DNA from: an uncultured bacterium
GTDB taxonomy: Bacteria; Cyanobacteriota; Vampirovibrionia; Gastranaerophilales; Gastranaerophilaceae
Length of the DNA: 64,000 nt
Assembly: GCA_905215335.1 (NCBI GenBank)
Contig: CAJMPQ010000001.1
Location: 124,001-188,000, forward strand
Direction of reading: 5' to 3'
Shown here one piece after another: positions 46,847-55,568 of this stretch (position 1 is the first letter of the stretch; each line of letters starts with the position of its first letter). The notes under the pieces are model-generated. The model was not told where the DNA came from and did no database searches. It was given only the letters and a program-made list of their open reading frames with translations. A program made the translations under genes and the position numbers.

Positions 46847-48379
46847 ATGTCAATGTTTTGTTTTCAATGTGAACAAACCGCAATGGGTAAATGTTGTTCA
46901 CAAGTCGGAGTTTGCGGTAAATCTGCAGATACAGCTAATTTACAAGATGATTTAACAAGTTCACTAATTGAACTTGCAAATTGTTCAGAACAGAATGAAG
47001 AAAATACAGATTTATTAATTGATGGATTATTTACTACTATTACTAATGTAAATTTTGATAATAAATCCATTCAAGATTTTATAGAAAAAGTAAAAAGTAA
47101 AATAACATGTAATACCTCATTTGATATCAATACTGTTTGGAATACAGATGAAGATACAAGGAGTTTAAAGTCTTTAGTTTTATTTGGGTTAAAAGGTATC
47201 GCTGCATACGCATATCATGCCCAAGTTCTCGGCTATAAAGACAAAGAAGTAGATAACTTTTTCTACGAAGCACTACAAAAAATTTCTAAAGAATTACCAC
47301 AAGATAAATTACTTGAACTAGTTTTAAAAACAGGAGAAATAAACCTAAAATGCATGGAATTACTAGACAAAGCAAATACAGAGACTTATGGTAATCCAAT
47401 TCCTACAAAAGTAAGTACAAATATTGAAGCAGGTCCATTCATTGTTGTAACAGGTCATGATTTACACGATTTATCTTTACTATTAGAACAAACAAAAGAT
47501 AAAGGTATCAATATTTATACACACGGTGAAATGCTACCTTGTCATGCTTATTTAGAGCTAAAAAAATATCCTCATTTAAAAGGCAATTTTGGTACAGCTT
47601 GGCAAAATCAACAAAAGGAATTTGCAAACATTCCTGCGCCAATCTTATTTACTACAAATTGCATTATGCCGGTAAAAGAAAGCTATGCAGACCGAGTATT
47701 TACAACATCTTTAGTTCAATATCCTAATATGATACATATAGGAGAAGACAAAGATTTCACACCAGTTATAAATAAAGCTTTAGAACTTGGTGGATACAAG
47801 GAAACACACAAAATGACAGGTATCAATGGTGGCGATGAATTAACAGTCGGCTTCGGACACCACACAGTATTATCTGTTGCTGATAAAGTAATAGAAGCAG
47901 TAAAAAATGGAGATTTAAAACATATTTTCCTAGTAGGCGGTTGTGATGGCGCAAAACCAGGAAGAAACTATTACACAGAATTTGTAAAACAAACCCCAAA
48001 AGATACATTAGTTTTAACTCTTGCTTGCGGGAAATATAGATTTAATGATCTCCAACTTGGTGAAATAAACGGAATTCCTAGATTATTAGATATGGGTCAA
48101 TGTAACGATGCTTATTCAGCTATAAAAGTTGCAGTTGAATTATCTAAAGCTTTTAATTGCACGGTAAATGAATTACCATTATCTTTAGTACTTTCTTGGT
48201 ATGAACAAAAAGCAGTATGTATATTATTAACCCTTTTATATCTAGGAATTGAAAATATCAGATTAGGACCATCCCTACCTGCATTTGTATCTCCCAATGT
48301 TCTAAATATTTTGATAGACAAATTTAAAATTAAATCAATAACAACTCCAGAAAATGATTTAAAAGAGATTTTAAAATAA
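46847..48379 (+). CDS. hcp: hydroxylamine reductase / hybrid cluster protein
   Basis: 510 residues. The N-terminal cluster motif has Cys5, Cys8, Cys16/17 and Cys23 in CFQCEQTAMGKCCSQVGVCGK, the spacing of the [4Fe-4S] form of anaerobes. Further on are GHDLHDLSLLLEQT, HGEMLPCHAYLELKKYPHLKGNFG, TTNCIMPV, VGGCDGAKPGRNYYTEF, ACGKYRFN, and IPRLLDMGQCNDAYSAI, all part of the hybrid-cluster ligand set. Hcp reduces NO or hydroxylamine and protects against nitrosative stress. It is the middle gene of the Rrf2-hcp-cupin operon. Confidence 0.95.
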   Translation: MSMFCFQCEQTAMGKCCSQVGVCGKSADTANLQDDLTSSLIELANCSEQNEENTDLLIDGLFTTITNVNFDNKSIQDFIEKVKSKITCNTSFDINTVWNTDEDTRSLKSLVLFGLKGIAAYAYHAQVLGYKDKEVDNFFYEALQKISKELPQDKLLELVLKTGEINLKCMELLDKANTETYGNPIPTKVSTNIEAGPFIVVTGHDLHDLSLLLEQTKDKGINIYTHGEMLPCHAYLELKKYPHLKGNFGTAWQNQQKEFANIPAPILFTTNCIMPVKESYADRVFTTSLVQYPNMIHIGEDKDFTPVINKALELGGYKETHKMTGINGGDELTVGFGHHTVLSVADKVIEAVKNGDLKHIFLVGGCDGAKPGRNYYTEFVKQTPKDTLVLTLACGKYRFNDLQLGEINGIPRLLDMGQCNDAYSAIKVAVELSKAFNCTVNELPLSLVLSWYEQKAVCILLTLLYLGIENIRLGPSLPAFVSPNVLNILIDKFKIKSITTPENDLKEILK

Positions 48380-48681
48380 TGAAAATAAACTTATACGAAA
48401 TAGAATATACAGACGAAATAAATAAAAAAAACGTATTTGATAACGAGCAGAGTTCACTAACTCTGCTCGCATTCAAAGCTGGAAAAGAAAGAGCAATACA
48501 TATTGATGAAAAAGATGAAGTAGCTCAAATTATAGAAGGTTGTGCTGAAATAACAATAGGCAAAGATAAATTTATTTTAAATCAAGGAGAAATGATTGTG
48601 ATGCCTGCAAAGACCCCTCATGGTTTGAGAGCGATTTCAAATACTAAAATGTTACTGCTTCGACCAAAACATACTCATTAA
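48379..48681 (+). CDS. cupin domain protein
   Basis: 100 residues, a single cupin barrel: GKERAIHIDEKDEVAQIIEG (first motif, with one histidine) and GEMIVMPAKTPHGLRA (second motif with His). Its start shares one base with the hcp stop (TAATG), so it is translationally coupled to hcp. Metal-binding residues are fewer than in classic cupins. Role in NO stress is inferred from the operon only. Confidence 0.85.
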   Translation: MKINLYEIEYTDEINKKNVFDNEQSSLTLLAFKAGKERAIHIDEKDEVAQIIEGCAEITIGKDKFILNQGEMIVMPAKTPHGLRAISNTKMLLLRPKHTH

Positions 48682-48785
48682 TAGTAATTATAAAATTATT
48701 AAACATACCCAAATAAAAATTAGACTTTTTGGTAATGAAACTAAACTAATAAATTTATACAATTATTACTAAGAAGGAGATTGTT

Positions 48786-49130
48786 ATGCTTATACTAATT
48801 TTAAAATGGGTTGCTTTTGCATTAATAATTACATTTATTGGTTGGTTAGTTCCAGGCATATCCGTCGAAAACTTTATCGCTGCAATGATTGTAACTGTAG
48901 TTATTGCTCTAATTAATGCCTTTATTAAACCAATTATAATGTTTTTAACTCTACCAATTAATATTCTAACTCTTGGTATTCTAACTTTAGTAATAAATGC
49001 ATTTCTATTTATGTTTGCAGCATACCTAGTTCCGGGAATCGAAGTAGATGGATTCTTAAACGCTTTACTTGGTTCTATACTTCTTTCAATATTCTCGGTG
49101 GGACTGTCATATTTGCCAAATGATCGATAA
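48786..49130 (+). CDS. YvlD/4-TM phage-holin-like family membrane protein
   Basis: 114 residues with four hydrophobic helices and two WLVPGISVENF / YLVPGIEVDGF repeats, plus ALINAFIKPIIMFLTLPINILTLGI. This is the small family annotated as phage holin superfamily IV, which is usually chromosomal and not phage-linked. No other phage gene is near. AAGGAGATTGTT precedes the ATG. The function is unknown. Confidence 0.85.
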   Translation: MLILILKWVAFALIITFIGWLVPGISVENFIAAMIVTVVIALINAFIKPIIMFLTLPINILTLGILTLVINAFLFMFAAYLVPGIEVDGFLNALLGSILLSIFSVGLSYLPNDR

Positions 49131-49163
49131 ATAACACTTTACTCTTTCATTGTCTTTTCCTTT

Positions 49164-49193
49164 AGAACTCAGAATTATAAAATTCTGAGTTCT
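49164..49193. terminator. hairpin after the holin-like gene
   Basis: A 13-bp perfect stem (49164-49176 with 49181-49193) with ATAA loop. The right side is TATATATT, a weak T-run, so termination may be partial. Confidence 0.6.
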
Positions 49194-49258
49194 ATATATT
49201 AATTAAGATTTATTAATAATTAAGCAAAAAATAAAATTCATTCGTTTTATCTTGAACA

Positions 49259-50173
49259 ATGAATAACATTTCAAGAAAAAATCAATCAACGTATACCCCT
49301 AGTTTCCAAGCTTATTATAAAAGCCCATTTAGCAAACACTTAGAACAAGTTTTACAAACTAGAAATGGTGAACAAGAACTTAGTAATCATTTTCAAAAAA
49401 TTTTCAAAGCTAAAAAACAAGCTTCAAATAAACTTGGAGAAGGTGCTAATGGAATAGTTTACAGAATAGATGATTATTATGTTTTCAAAGTCTATAAAAA
49501 TATAAATCCAAATAGTTTTAATTTTAACTTTAAATACTCACAAGAAAACATCTTTGGTACATTGAAAAAATATTATGGAAAAGTTATAGCAAAATTTGGA
49601 CAAATAGAAGTTATCAAAAATGTTACTCATAATAAACATAAATTTGTAGAATTAGCAAACCCAGCAACAAATGGAATAAAAAAATATAACGAAGTTCTAA
49701 AAGAATTTGTAACTCTTCCTCAAAAAGCGTTTGATAATTTAGCAAAAGACTTTGTTGAACTAAACAAAATACATAAATCAAGCTTATTCTATAAATTTGA
49801 TACAAATAACCCAAATAATTTTATCAAAGTTGGAAACTCAATAAGAATAGTTGATGATATAGATTGGGTACCATCAAAAGAACCAAATGATATTTATAGT
49901 TTTATGCGCATCTTCATCAAAGAAGACGGGGATGCGAACTTAAAAAAACAAATCCTCAAAAAATGTATTCTTGCATGTGAAAAAAACAAAATCCCGATCA
50001 ATGATACCTACGATTATTTATCTAACTTTATGGATGATCTTTTCAAAAATGCAGGAATAAAAATTTCATTTGAAGATTATTATATTGAGATGCAAAACCT
50101 AAGAAATACATGTAAAAACGATAATATAAGAATGCAAAAAGTTAAAGAATATATTGACAAAACAATCAAATAG
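49259..50173 (+). CDS. F-x-G/A-tagged kinase-fold protein
   Basis: 304 residues. Tag SFQA at 15-18. The next part has a glycine loop LGEGANGIVYRI (59-70), a lysine in VFKVYK (Lys77), a catalytic-loop-like FDTNNPNNF with Asp182 and Asn187 (compare HGDxHxxN in aminoglycoside/choline-kinase folds), and VDDIDW (Asp200/201/203) in the place of the metal-binding Asp. All the kinase landmarks occur in order, which makes an active kinase likely, though there is no HRD or HGD motif. No Shine-Dalgarno sequence precedes the ATG. It is the first of four tagged genes in a row. Confidence 0.65.
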   Translation: MNNISRKNQSTYTPSFQAYYKSPFSKHLEQVLQTRNGEQELSNHFQKIFKAKKQASNKLGEGANGIVYRIDDYYVFKVYKNINPNSFNFNFKYSQENIFGTLKKYYGKVIAKFGQIEVIKNVTHNKHKFVELANPATNGIKKYNEVLKEFVTLPQKAFDNLAKDFVELNKIHKSSLFYKFDTNNPNNFIKVGNSIRIVDDIDWVPSKEPNDIYSFMRIFIKEDGDANLKKQILKKCILACEKNKIPINDTYDYLSNFMDDLFKNAGIKISFEDYYIEMQNLRNTCKNDNIRMQKVKEYIDKTIK

Positions 50174-50186
50174 AAAGAAAAAAAGA

Positions 50187-50759
50187 ATGAAAATTATAAA
50201 TTTTACAGGAACATATCTTGCTACAACAAAAATAAATAAAAAAACTCAAAAGAATAAATTTATTCCACACGAAGCTTCTGTTGTCCAAATGCATCCGTCA
50301 AGCAAAAATGACATCTTAACCCTAAAATCTACAACAGAATCTTGGGATGAAAACTCTAATATATTATCCTTCTCTGATATAATTTATGAAGATGCAAAAA
50401 ATATACATGATGAAGAAATTGATACCGGAATTCATAAATTCTATGCCATAACAAATCAAAAAAGAAACTTTACAAAACTTCTCCCTGATGAAATACTAGC
50501 TCTAACCGAAATTACAAGTTTCCCAGATTCAAGGAAAGTTAATATTGATGTTCTAGAAGTTAACCCAGAGCATAACCATTGGTCTCAAGACAGAACATAT
50601 AAAAATATTGGAAGCGCATTATTAAATGCAATAAAAGAAATTTTTGAAGGCAAAGAAATAACTGTACGCTCTGTACCATCAGCATTAAATTTTTATAAAA
50701 AAAACGGGTTTCATCAAATTTACCAAAATTCACATGACTTACATTACATAAAATTATAA
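50187..50759 (+). CDS. F-x-G/A-tagged GNAT-like protein
   Basis: 190 residues from the ATG at 50187, 13 bases after the previous stop. Tag NFTG at 5-8. The body has FYAITNQKRNF, EILALTEIT, VNIDVLEVNPEHNHWSQ, a helix NIGSALLNAIKEIFEG, and FYKKNGFHQIYQ, the GNAT order, with IGSALL in the acetyl-CoA-loop position. It parallels the protein at 10324 along its length. The substrate is unknown. Confidence 0.62.
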   Translation: MKIINFTGTYLATTKINKKTQKNKFIPHEASVVQMHPSSKNDILTLKSTTESWDENSNILSFSDIIYEDAKNIHDEEIDTGIHKFYAITNQKRNFTKLLPDEILALTEITSFPDSRKVNIDVLEVNPEHNHWSQDRTYKNIGSALLNAIKEIFEGKEITVRSVPSALNFYKKNGFHQIYQNSHDLHYIKL

Positions 50760-50766
50760 GGACAAA

Positions 50767-51114
50767 ATGATGACAAATATAAATTTCACAGGACACATTT
50801 CACCAAACTTATGTAAAAGATTAGGAATCTCTGAAAATACAAAAATACCTGGAGCGACTAATCTATTATTAACTGATATTCGCAAAGAATCTGTCTATAA
50901 CAGATATAAATACGGAATATTCCACAAACCGACATCTTTTAGAGATTATATGGAACCAAAAACATTTGCTATATTTCATAATAAAAATAATCCTGAAAAA
51001 ACTGCAACTGTAGAAATTGGCAAAGACTTAAATATAGAAACCCCTTCAATCTTAAATAACATCACTGAAGACATAATAACAACTGCAGCAAAATTACTCG
51101 ACTTAAGTATTTAA
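50767..51114 (+). CDS. small F-x-G/A-tagged protein
   Basis: 115 residues, AAGGA before the ATG. Tag NFTG at 6-9. The body is polar with an FHKPTSFRDYMEPKTFAIFHNKN strand pair and a C-terminal helix DIITTAAKLLDL. No family recognised. It follows the GNAT-like gene by 7 bases, so it is in the same operon. Confidence 0.55.
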   Translation: MMTNINFTGHISPNLCKRLGISENTKIPGATNLLLTDIRKESVYNRYKYGIFHKPTSFRDYMEPKTFAIFHNKNNPEKTATVEIGKDLNIETPSILNNITEDIITTAAKLLDLSI

Positions 51115-51162
51115 AAATCAAAGAGTTTTAGTTATACTCATAAAAAAATACAGGGTACTAAA

Positions 51163-51411
51163 ATGAAAGTTCAAGCAATAAATAATAACCAAAATCAACA
51201 AACACAAACAATACCTAAAAAGAAAAGTAAATTTAATTCTGTAACTCTTACAGGATATGCTTCTCTAGGTTTTGGAATAGCCAGTGGCATTGCTGGAGCT
51301 AAAAAGAAAATTAAATTACATAAAAATTTAGCTTATATTGCAGGAGCATTGGCAATAATACATACAGGAATTATTGAATGGTCCCATTATAAATATCGTA
51401 AAAATAAATAA
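51163..51411 (+). CDS. small tagged-type membrane protein
   Basis: 82 residues. A Gln/Asn-rich start, a basic KKKSK stretch, then SVTLTGYASLGFG (a variant of the tag, LTG instead of FTG), and two hydrophobic helices (about 30-46 and 56-73). No Shine-Dalgarno consensus, only GGGT. Last gene of the tagged set before bcp; family unknown. Confidence 0.45.
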   Translation: MKVQAINNNQNQQTQTIPKKKSKFNSVTLTGYASLGFGIASGIAGAKKKIKLHKNLAYIAGALAIIHTGIIEWSHYKYRKNK

Positions 51412-51435
51412 ATAAAAAGAAAGAGAGAGAAACTT

Positions 51436-51891
51436 ATGACTGAATATTTAAATACAGAAATTCTTGGCATAGATAAAGATGGCAATGAAAATAAATACAA
51501 ATTAAGTGATTTTAAAGGCAAAAAAATAATTTTATATTTCTACCCAAAAGATAACACTTCAGGATGCACGCAAGAAGCTTGCGATTTTAGAGATAATATC
51601 AATAGATTAACTTCTTATGCAACCGTAATAGGAGTTAGCCCAAATGATATAAAAAGTCATAAAAAATTTCAAGAAAAACAGAGTTTAAATTTCATTTTAC
51701 TTGCAGATACCGAACAATTATTATCTAATCAATTTAATGTTTGGGTTGAAAAATCAATGTATGGAAAAAAATACATGGGTATTGAACGTTCAACATTTAT
51801 ACTTGACGAAAACGGGCTTATTGAAAAAGAATGGCGCAAAGTCAAGGTGAAAGGCCATGTAGATGAAGTTATTTCATATTTAACCGAATAA
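51436..51891 (+). CDS. bcp: thioredoxin-dependent thiol peroxidase (Bcp/PrxQ)
   Basis: 151 residues with the AhpC/TSA fold: LYFYPKDNTSGCTQEACDFRDN. Cys44 is the peroxidatic cysteine and Cys49 the resolving one, as in atypical two-Cys PrxQ. Reduces hydroperoxides with thioredoxin. AGAGAGAGAAAC precedes the ATG. It fits the oxygen-defence needs of an anaerobe. Confidence 0.94.
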   Translation: MTEYLNTEILGIDKDGNENKYKLSDFKGKKIILYFYPKDNTSGCTQEACDFRDNINRLTSYATVIGVSPNDIKSHKKFQEKQSLNFILLADTEQLLSNQFNVWVEKSMYGKKYMGIERSTFILDENGLIEKEWRKVKVKGHVDEVISYLTE

Positions 51892-51893
51892 TC

Positions 51894-52277
51894 TTAAACT
51901 TCTCTAGATGGAAACAACGCAACAATTATTGGTTGAATACAAAAAACTAATAATACAATCACGTAAAATAATATATGACTTTTTTGATTTATAAAATAAG
52001 ATAATAATAAATGATCAAAAGTTAAAATAAAAGCAATAATAAATGCCCAAAACAGATTATTTATTATATCAAAAATTCTTTTTTTATAATTAAACATAAC
52101 AAAAACATTAATAAGAAGTAATAAAACCATTACAAATAATGGATGAATATGATATCTTTGAGCTAAAGGGAAAAACAGTAAACCTACAGCAAAATATAAA
52201 AAAGTTAATAAAATATGATAAATAATAAAAGTACTACTATCTAATTTCCCTTTTGGACTAAAAATATTATCATTCAT
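51894..52277 (-). CDS. four-helix membrane protein, DUF805-like
   Basis: 127 residues, four hydrophobic segments (about 17-36, 45-60, 70-88, 97-120) after an FSPKGKLDSSTFIIYHIL start. That start resembles the DUF805 opening (F-x-x-x-GR-x-x-R-x-x-F). GGAG ribosome site. It converges on bcp with two bases between stops. The function is unknown. Confidence 0.6.
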   Translation of the reverse strand: MNDNIFSPKGKLDSSTFIIYHILLTFLYFAVGLLFFPLAQRYHIHPLFVMVLLLLINVFVMFNYKKRIFDIINNLFWAFIIAFILTFDHLLLSYFINQKSHILFYVIVLLVFCIQPIIVALFPSREV

Positions 52278-52337
52278 AAAATTCTCCTCAAAAACATTTT
52301 TATTATAACACTATAAATCAAAAATTTGCAAACATAA

Positions 52338-52376
52338 AAAAAAGTCCGTAGATAAAATAAATCTACGGACTTTTAA
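52338..52376 (-). terminator. intrinsic terminator
   Basis: A perfect 14-bp stem (52340-52353 with 52361-52374) with a seven-base loop; on the minus strand it ends in a T-run. It ends the small winged-helix gene. Confidence 0.92.
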
Positions 52377-52393
52377 ACTTAACTAATTACAAA

Positions 52394-52621
52394 TTAAACT
52401 AATTTAACTGTAACTGATTTTGGTTTTTGAGTATAAGAGATTTTATCTTCTCTTGATAACCAACCTAAACCCATGTAAGTGAAATTATCATCTAAATCCA
52501 TATCTTTTCTTAATTTGTTGATAGTAACTTCACCTTTGTCAGATAGGTAATTGTAGATTTTACCTGCTGATTCAATAATTTGAGTTTGCATTTCTTTTTG
52601 TTCTTTTTTTGCTGTAAACAT
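52394..52621 (-). CDS. small winged-helix protein (DUF2582-like)
   Basis: 75 residues, AAAGGAGG at 9 bases from the ATG. IIESAGKIYNYLSDKGEVTINKLRKDMDLDDNFTYMGLGWLSREDKISYTQ is the compact winged-helix domain of the DUF2582 kind, often found in gut anaerobes. There is a conserved W-L-x-R-E-x-K motif. Its own terminator follows. DNA binding is plausible but untested. Confidence 0.78.
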   Translation of the reverse strand: MFTAKKEQKEMQTQIIESAGKIYNYLSDKGEVTINKLRKDMDLDDNFTYMGLGWLSREDKISYTQKPKSVTVKLV

Positions 52622-53017
52622 GTTAAAAAACCTCCTTTAAAATCACAATTTTATAGTACTACTTTTTTATTATTAATGGAATATAATTTTTTTAAAAATA
52701 TTAAAAACACCATTATGTCTAGGTTTTAGGCGCTTAACATTTCTAAACTTTCTTAAAGTATACTGCAAAAAATAAAAATTATTTCATAAAAATAGCGTAT
52801 TTTTTTATTAAAAATACATCAAATTATGTATTTTTGATATAAAAAACCTCTTTTAGGGCTAAAATTTATGAAAAAATAAAAAAATTTTAGAATAATTTTT
52901 TCATAATTAAAAATAAAAACACTGATTATAAAAAGATTTTCAAGATATCCACAAGATATAATTTTAACAAAATTATAAAAACAAAAATTTTTAAGAAAAC
53001 TGCACAAATAAATAAAA
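52622..53017. other. very AT-rich intergenic stretch
   Basis: About 400 bases with no credible gene on either strand; the only open frame longer than 60 codons is low-complexity Phe/Ile/Lys from A/T runs. It holds the promoter for the minus winged-helix gene and the downstream side of the membrane protein. I see no tRNA, repeat array or clear promoter. Confidence 0.5.
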
Positions 53018-53449
53018 TTAATCTCTATTTAGAATAATTTTATCATTTTTACCAGACATTTGATTAGTCAAATTCTTGATAACACTATCCAACTCTGATT
53101 TGTCATAATAATCACTATAAAAAATAAGTAACGGATTATTATTCTTTAAATTAAATACTAATAAATATGAAGAATACCCTTTTGCATATCTATTCCCTTT
53201 AACTTTTTGCCTTAAATAACCAACACTTTTAATATCAGAATAATCCACCAAATATTTTTTTGATTTTTGATTTATCAAATTAGTTTTTTCAACATAGCAT
53301 TTATTCTCTGATTTTGAACATATTAAAGTTTCTTGTTTATAATTTGTGAATATCCCTGCAATAAGCACACCAACTGCAAGTGTTATAAAAATGATCTTTA
53401 ATATATTTTTTAAACCTTGTTTTTCTAAATCTACAGACTCATTACTCAT
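53018..53449 (-). CDS. single-span membrane protein with exported domain
   Basis: 143 residues from the ATG at 53449 (GGAG about 12 bases before; an ATG 24 bases upstream is possible). One transmembrane helix, about 14-34, then an outer domain with CSKSENKCYVEKTN (a likely disulfide pair) and a strand-rich DYSDIKSVGYL ... YSSYLLVFNLKNNNPLLIFY, which suggests a PH-like fold. No family named. Divergent from the HAD gene. Confidence 0.55.
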   Translation of the reverse strand: MSNESVDLEKQGLKNILKIIFITLAVGVLIAGIFTNYKQETLICSKSENKCYVEKTNLINQKSKKYLVDYSDIKSVGYLRQKVKGNRYAKGYSSYLLVFNLKNNNPLLIFYSDYYDKSELDSVIKNLTNQMSGKNDKIILNRD

Positions 53450-53524
53450 GCTTGCATTATCTCCAACTAACATTTTACAATCTACCACAAAACATTTTTT
53501 GAGTATAATATGACTGAGGTTATT

Positions 53525-54181
53525 ATGAAAAAAAATATATTAATTTTTGATTTAGACGGAACACTTTTGAATACATTAGAAGACTTAGCTGATAGTACAA
53601 ACTTTGCGCTTCGCCAATATAATTATCCAGAAAGGACAATTGAAGAAGTTCGTAACTTTGTAGGTAATGGAGTTGCAAAACTTATAGAAAGAGCCATACC
53701 TGAAGGTTTAAACAACCCTAATTTTGAGAATTGTCTAAAAACTTTCAAAGAAAATTACTCACAAAACATGTACAACAAAACGGCTCCATACAATGGAATT
53801 ATAGAAATGCTTGAAAAACTAAGAGCTGACAATTGTAAAATTGCAGTTGTTTCAAACAAATTTGATGCAGCTGTAAAAGAACTTTGTCAAAAATATTTTC
53901 CAAACCTAATTGATATTGCAATTGGAGAAAACGAAGCAGCCGGTATAAAGAAAAAACCAGCACCGGATACAGTAATTCAAGTATTAAAAGAATTAAATTG
54001 TGACAAATCTGAAGCTATATATCTCGGGGATTCCGAAGTTGACATTATGACCGCTGAAAATTCAGGAATGCCTTGCATAAGTGTAACTTGGGGCTTCAAA
54101 GATGAAGACTTTTTAAAAAGACATAATGCGCAAATAATTGTTAACAATCCACAAGAGATTATTAATTTTATAGAACAATAG
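53525..54181 (+). CDS. HAD-family phosphatase, phosphoglycolate phosphatase type
   Basis: 218 residues from the ATG at 53525, 5 bases after GAGG; an earlier in-frame ATG sits right on a TATAAT box at 53504-53509 and is rejected. Motifs: ILIFDLDGTLLNTLEDLADS, VVSNKFDAAVKE, KKKPAPDTVIQVLKEL, YLGDSEVDIMTAENSG. It resembles Gph/PpaX. It is unlike the HAD protein of the glycan operon beyond the fold. Confidence 0.88.
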   Translation: MKKNILIFDLDGTLLNTLEDLADSTNFALRQYNYPERTIEEVRNFVGNGVAKLIERAIPEGLNNPNFENCLKTFKENYSQNMYNKTAPYNGIIEMLEKLRADNCKIAVVSNKFDAAVKELCQKYFPNLIDIAIGENEAAGIKKKPAPDTVIQVLKELNCDKSEAIYLGDSEVDIMTAENSGMPCISVTWGFKDEDFLKRHNAQIIVNNPQEIINFIEQ

Positions 54182-54259
54182 CTTAAACAAATTAACCAAT
54201 TGATGTCATAAATATTCTTATTTAAAGTATTTGAAAAGAATACAAAAAGGGGAATTTTT

Positions 54260-55534
54260 ATGCCATCAACAGTAAAAAATATTCATGCTCGTCAAATTCT
54301 TGATTCTAGAGGAAATCCAACTATAGAAGTTGATGTGATGCTTTCAAGCGGAGAAGTTGGAACAGCCTCTGTACCATCAGGAGCATCAAAAGGTAAATTT
54401 GAAGCAATAGAATTAAGAGATAACGAAGATGAATACGATGGTAAAAGTGTCCGCAAAGCAATCTACAATGTTAATAAAATTATAGCTCCTGTACTGATTA
54501 ACCAAAACATATCAAATCAAGCATTTATAGATAAAACACTAATTGAACTTGATGGAACTGAAAACAAAGGAACTCTTGGTGCAAATGCAATGCTAGGGGT
54601 ATCTATGGCTTGTGCAAGAGCAGGCGCTTCTTCATACAAACTACCATTATACGAATATTTAGGTGGTATTTTTGCAAAAACAATGCCTGTACCAATGATG
54701 AACATTTTAAATGGTGGAGTTCATGCAAATAACAATTTAGAATTTCAAGAATTTATGATTGCACCCGTTGGTGCAGAAAATTTCACGCACGCACTTGAAA
54801 TAGGTGCAGAAATTTTTTATGAATTAAAAAAAATACTGACCAAACAAAAATTATCAACAAACGTTGGAGATGAAGGTGGATTTGCTCCAAACATCAGCAC
54901 AAATACAGATGCAATAAAACTTGTTATTGATGCCATAGAAAAAACAGGATATTCAACAGACAAAGTAAAAATTTGTCTTGATATAGCAGCAAGCGAATTT
55001 TATAACAAAGGAAAATATTTTATTAGAGGATATGGATATTCAACAACAGAATTTATAGAAATTCTTGAAAAAGTAATAACAACATTTCCTATAATTTCAA
55101 TAGAAGATCCATTAGCACAAGACGACTTAGAAGGTTGGGCTACACTTACGAGGAAAATAGGAAGCAAATGTCAACTAGTAGGAGATGATCTATTTGTTAC
55201 CAATATAAAACGTATAAAAATGGGAGTTACTAAAAAACTTGCCAATTCAGTACTAATAAAACCAAATCAAATTGGCACAATTTCAGAAACAATAGATGCA
55301 ATTACCTATGCACAAAAACATTGCTATACAACAATAATTTCTCACCGCTCAGGTGAAACTGAAGATACATTTATTGCAGATTTAGCTGTTGCGTCTAATA
55401 GTGGCCTTATAAAAACAGGTTCAATTTCTCGCAGCGAAAGAGTAGCAAAATATAACAGACTTTTAAAAATAGAACAGCACCTTGGAAATAATGCCAAATA
55501 CCTCGGTTATGATGCTTTTAACCCTAAAAATTAG
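54260..55534 (+). CDS. eno: enolase
   Basis: Glycolytic 2-phosphoglycerate dehydratase, 424 residues. IHARQILDSRGNPTIEVDV, SGASKGKFEAIELRD, MPVPMMNILNGGVHANNNLEFQEFMIAP, NVGDEGGFAPN, IEDPLAQDD, VGDDLFVTN, LIKPNQIGT and ISHRSGETEDTFIADLAV give the substrate and Mg sites. AAAAAGGGG ribosome site. It is complete and canonical. Confidence 0.97.
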   Translation: MPSTVKNIHARQILDSRGNPTIEVDVMLSSGEVGTASVPSGASKGKFEAIELRDNEDEYDGKSVRKAIYNVNKIIAPVLINQNISNQAFIDKTLIELDGTENKGTLGANAMLGVSMACARAGASSYKLPLYEYLGGIFAKTMPVPMMNILNGGVHANNNLEFQEFMIAPVGAENFTHALEIGAEIFYELKKILTKQKLSTNVGDEGGFAPNISTNTDAIKLVIDAIEKTGYSTDKVKICLDIAASEFYNKGKYFIRGYGYSTTEFIEILEKVITTFPIISIEDPLAQDDLEGWATLTRKIGSKCQLVGDDLFVTNIKRIKMGVTKKLANSVLIKPNQIGTISETIDAITYAQKHCYTTIISHRSGETEDTFIADLAVASNSGLIKTGSISRSERVAKYNRLLKIEQHLGNNAKYLGYDAFNPKN

Positions 55535-55568
55535 AGAATAAAAACAAACAATGACAAATAAAGCTGAA

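Noticed and set aside
48786..49130. Evidence of a prophage from a holin-like gene
   Set aside because: This family is usually an ordinary chromosomal membrane protein; no other phage gene, integrase or att site is in the region.
52819..53007. 62-codon minus-strand open frame in the AT-rich gap
   Set aside because: Low-complexity Phe/Ile/Lys from A/T runs; no ribosome site.
53510..53524. Earlier in-frame ATG as the HAD phosphatase start
   Set aside because: It overlaps a TATAAT -10 box, and a GAGG site points to the ATG at 53525.
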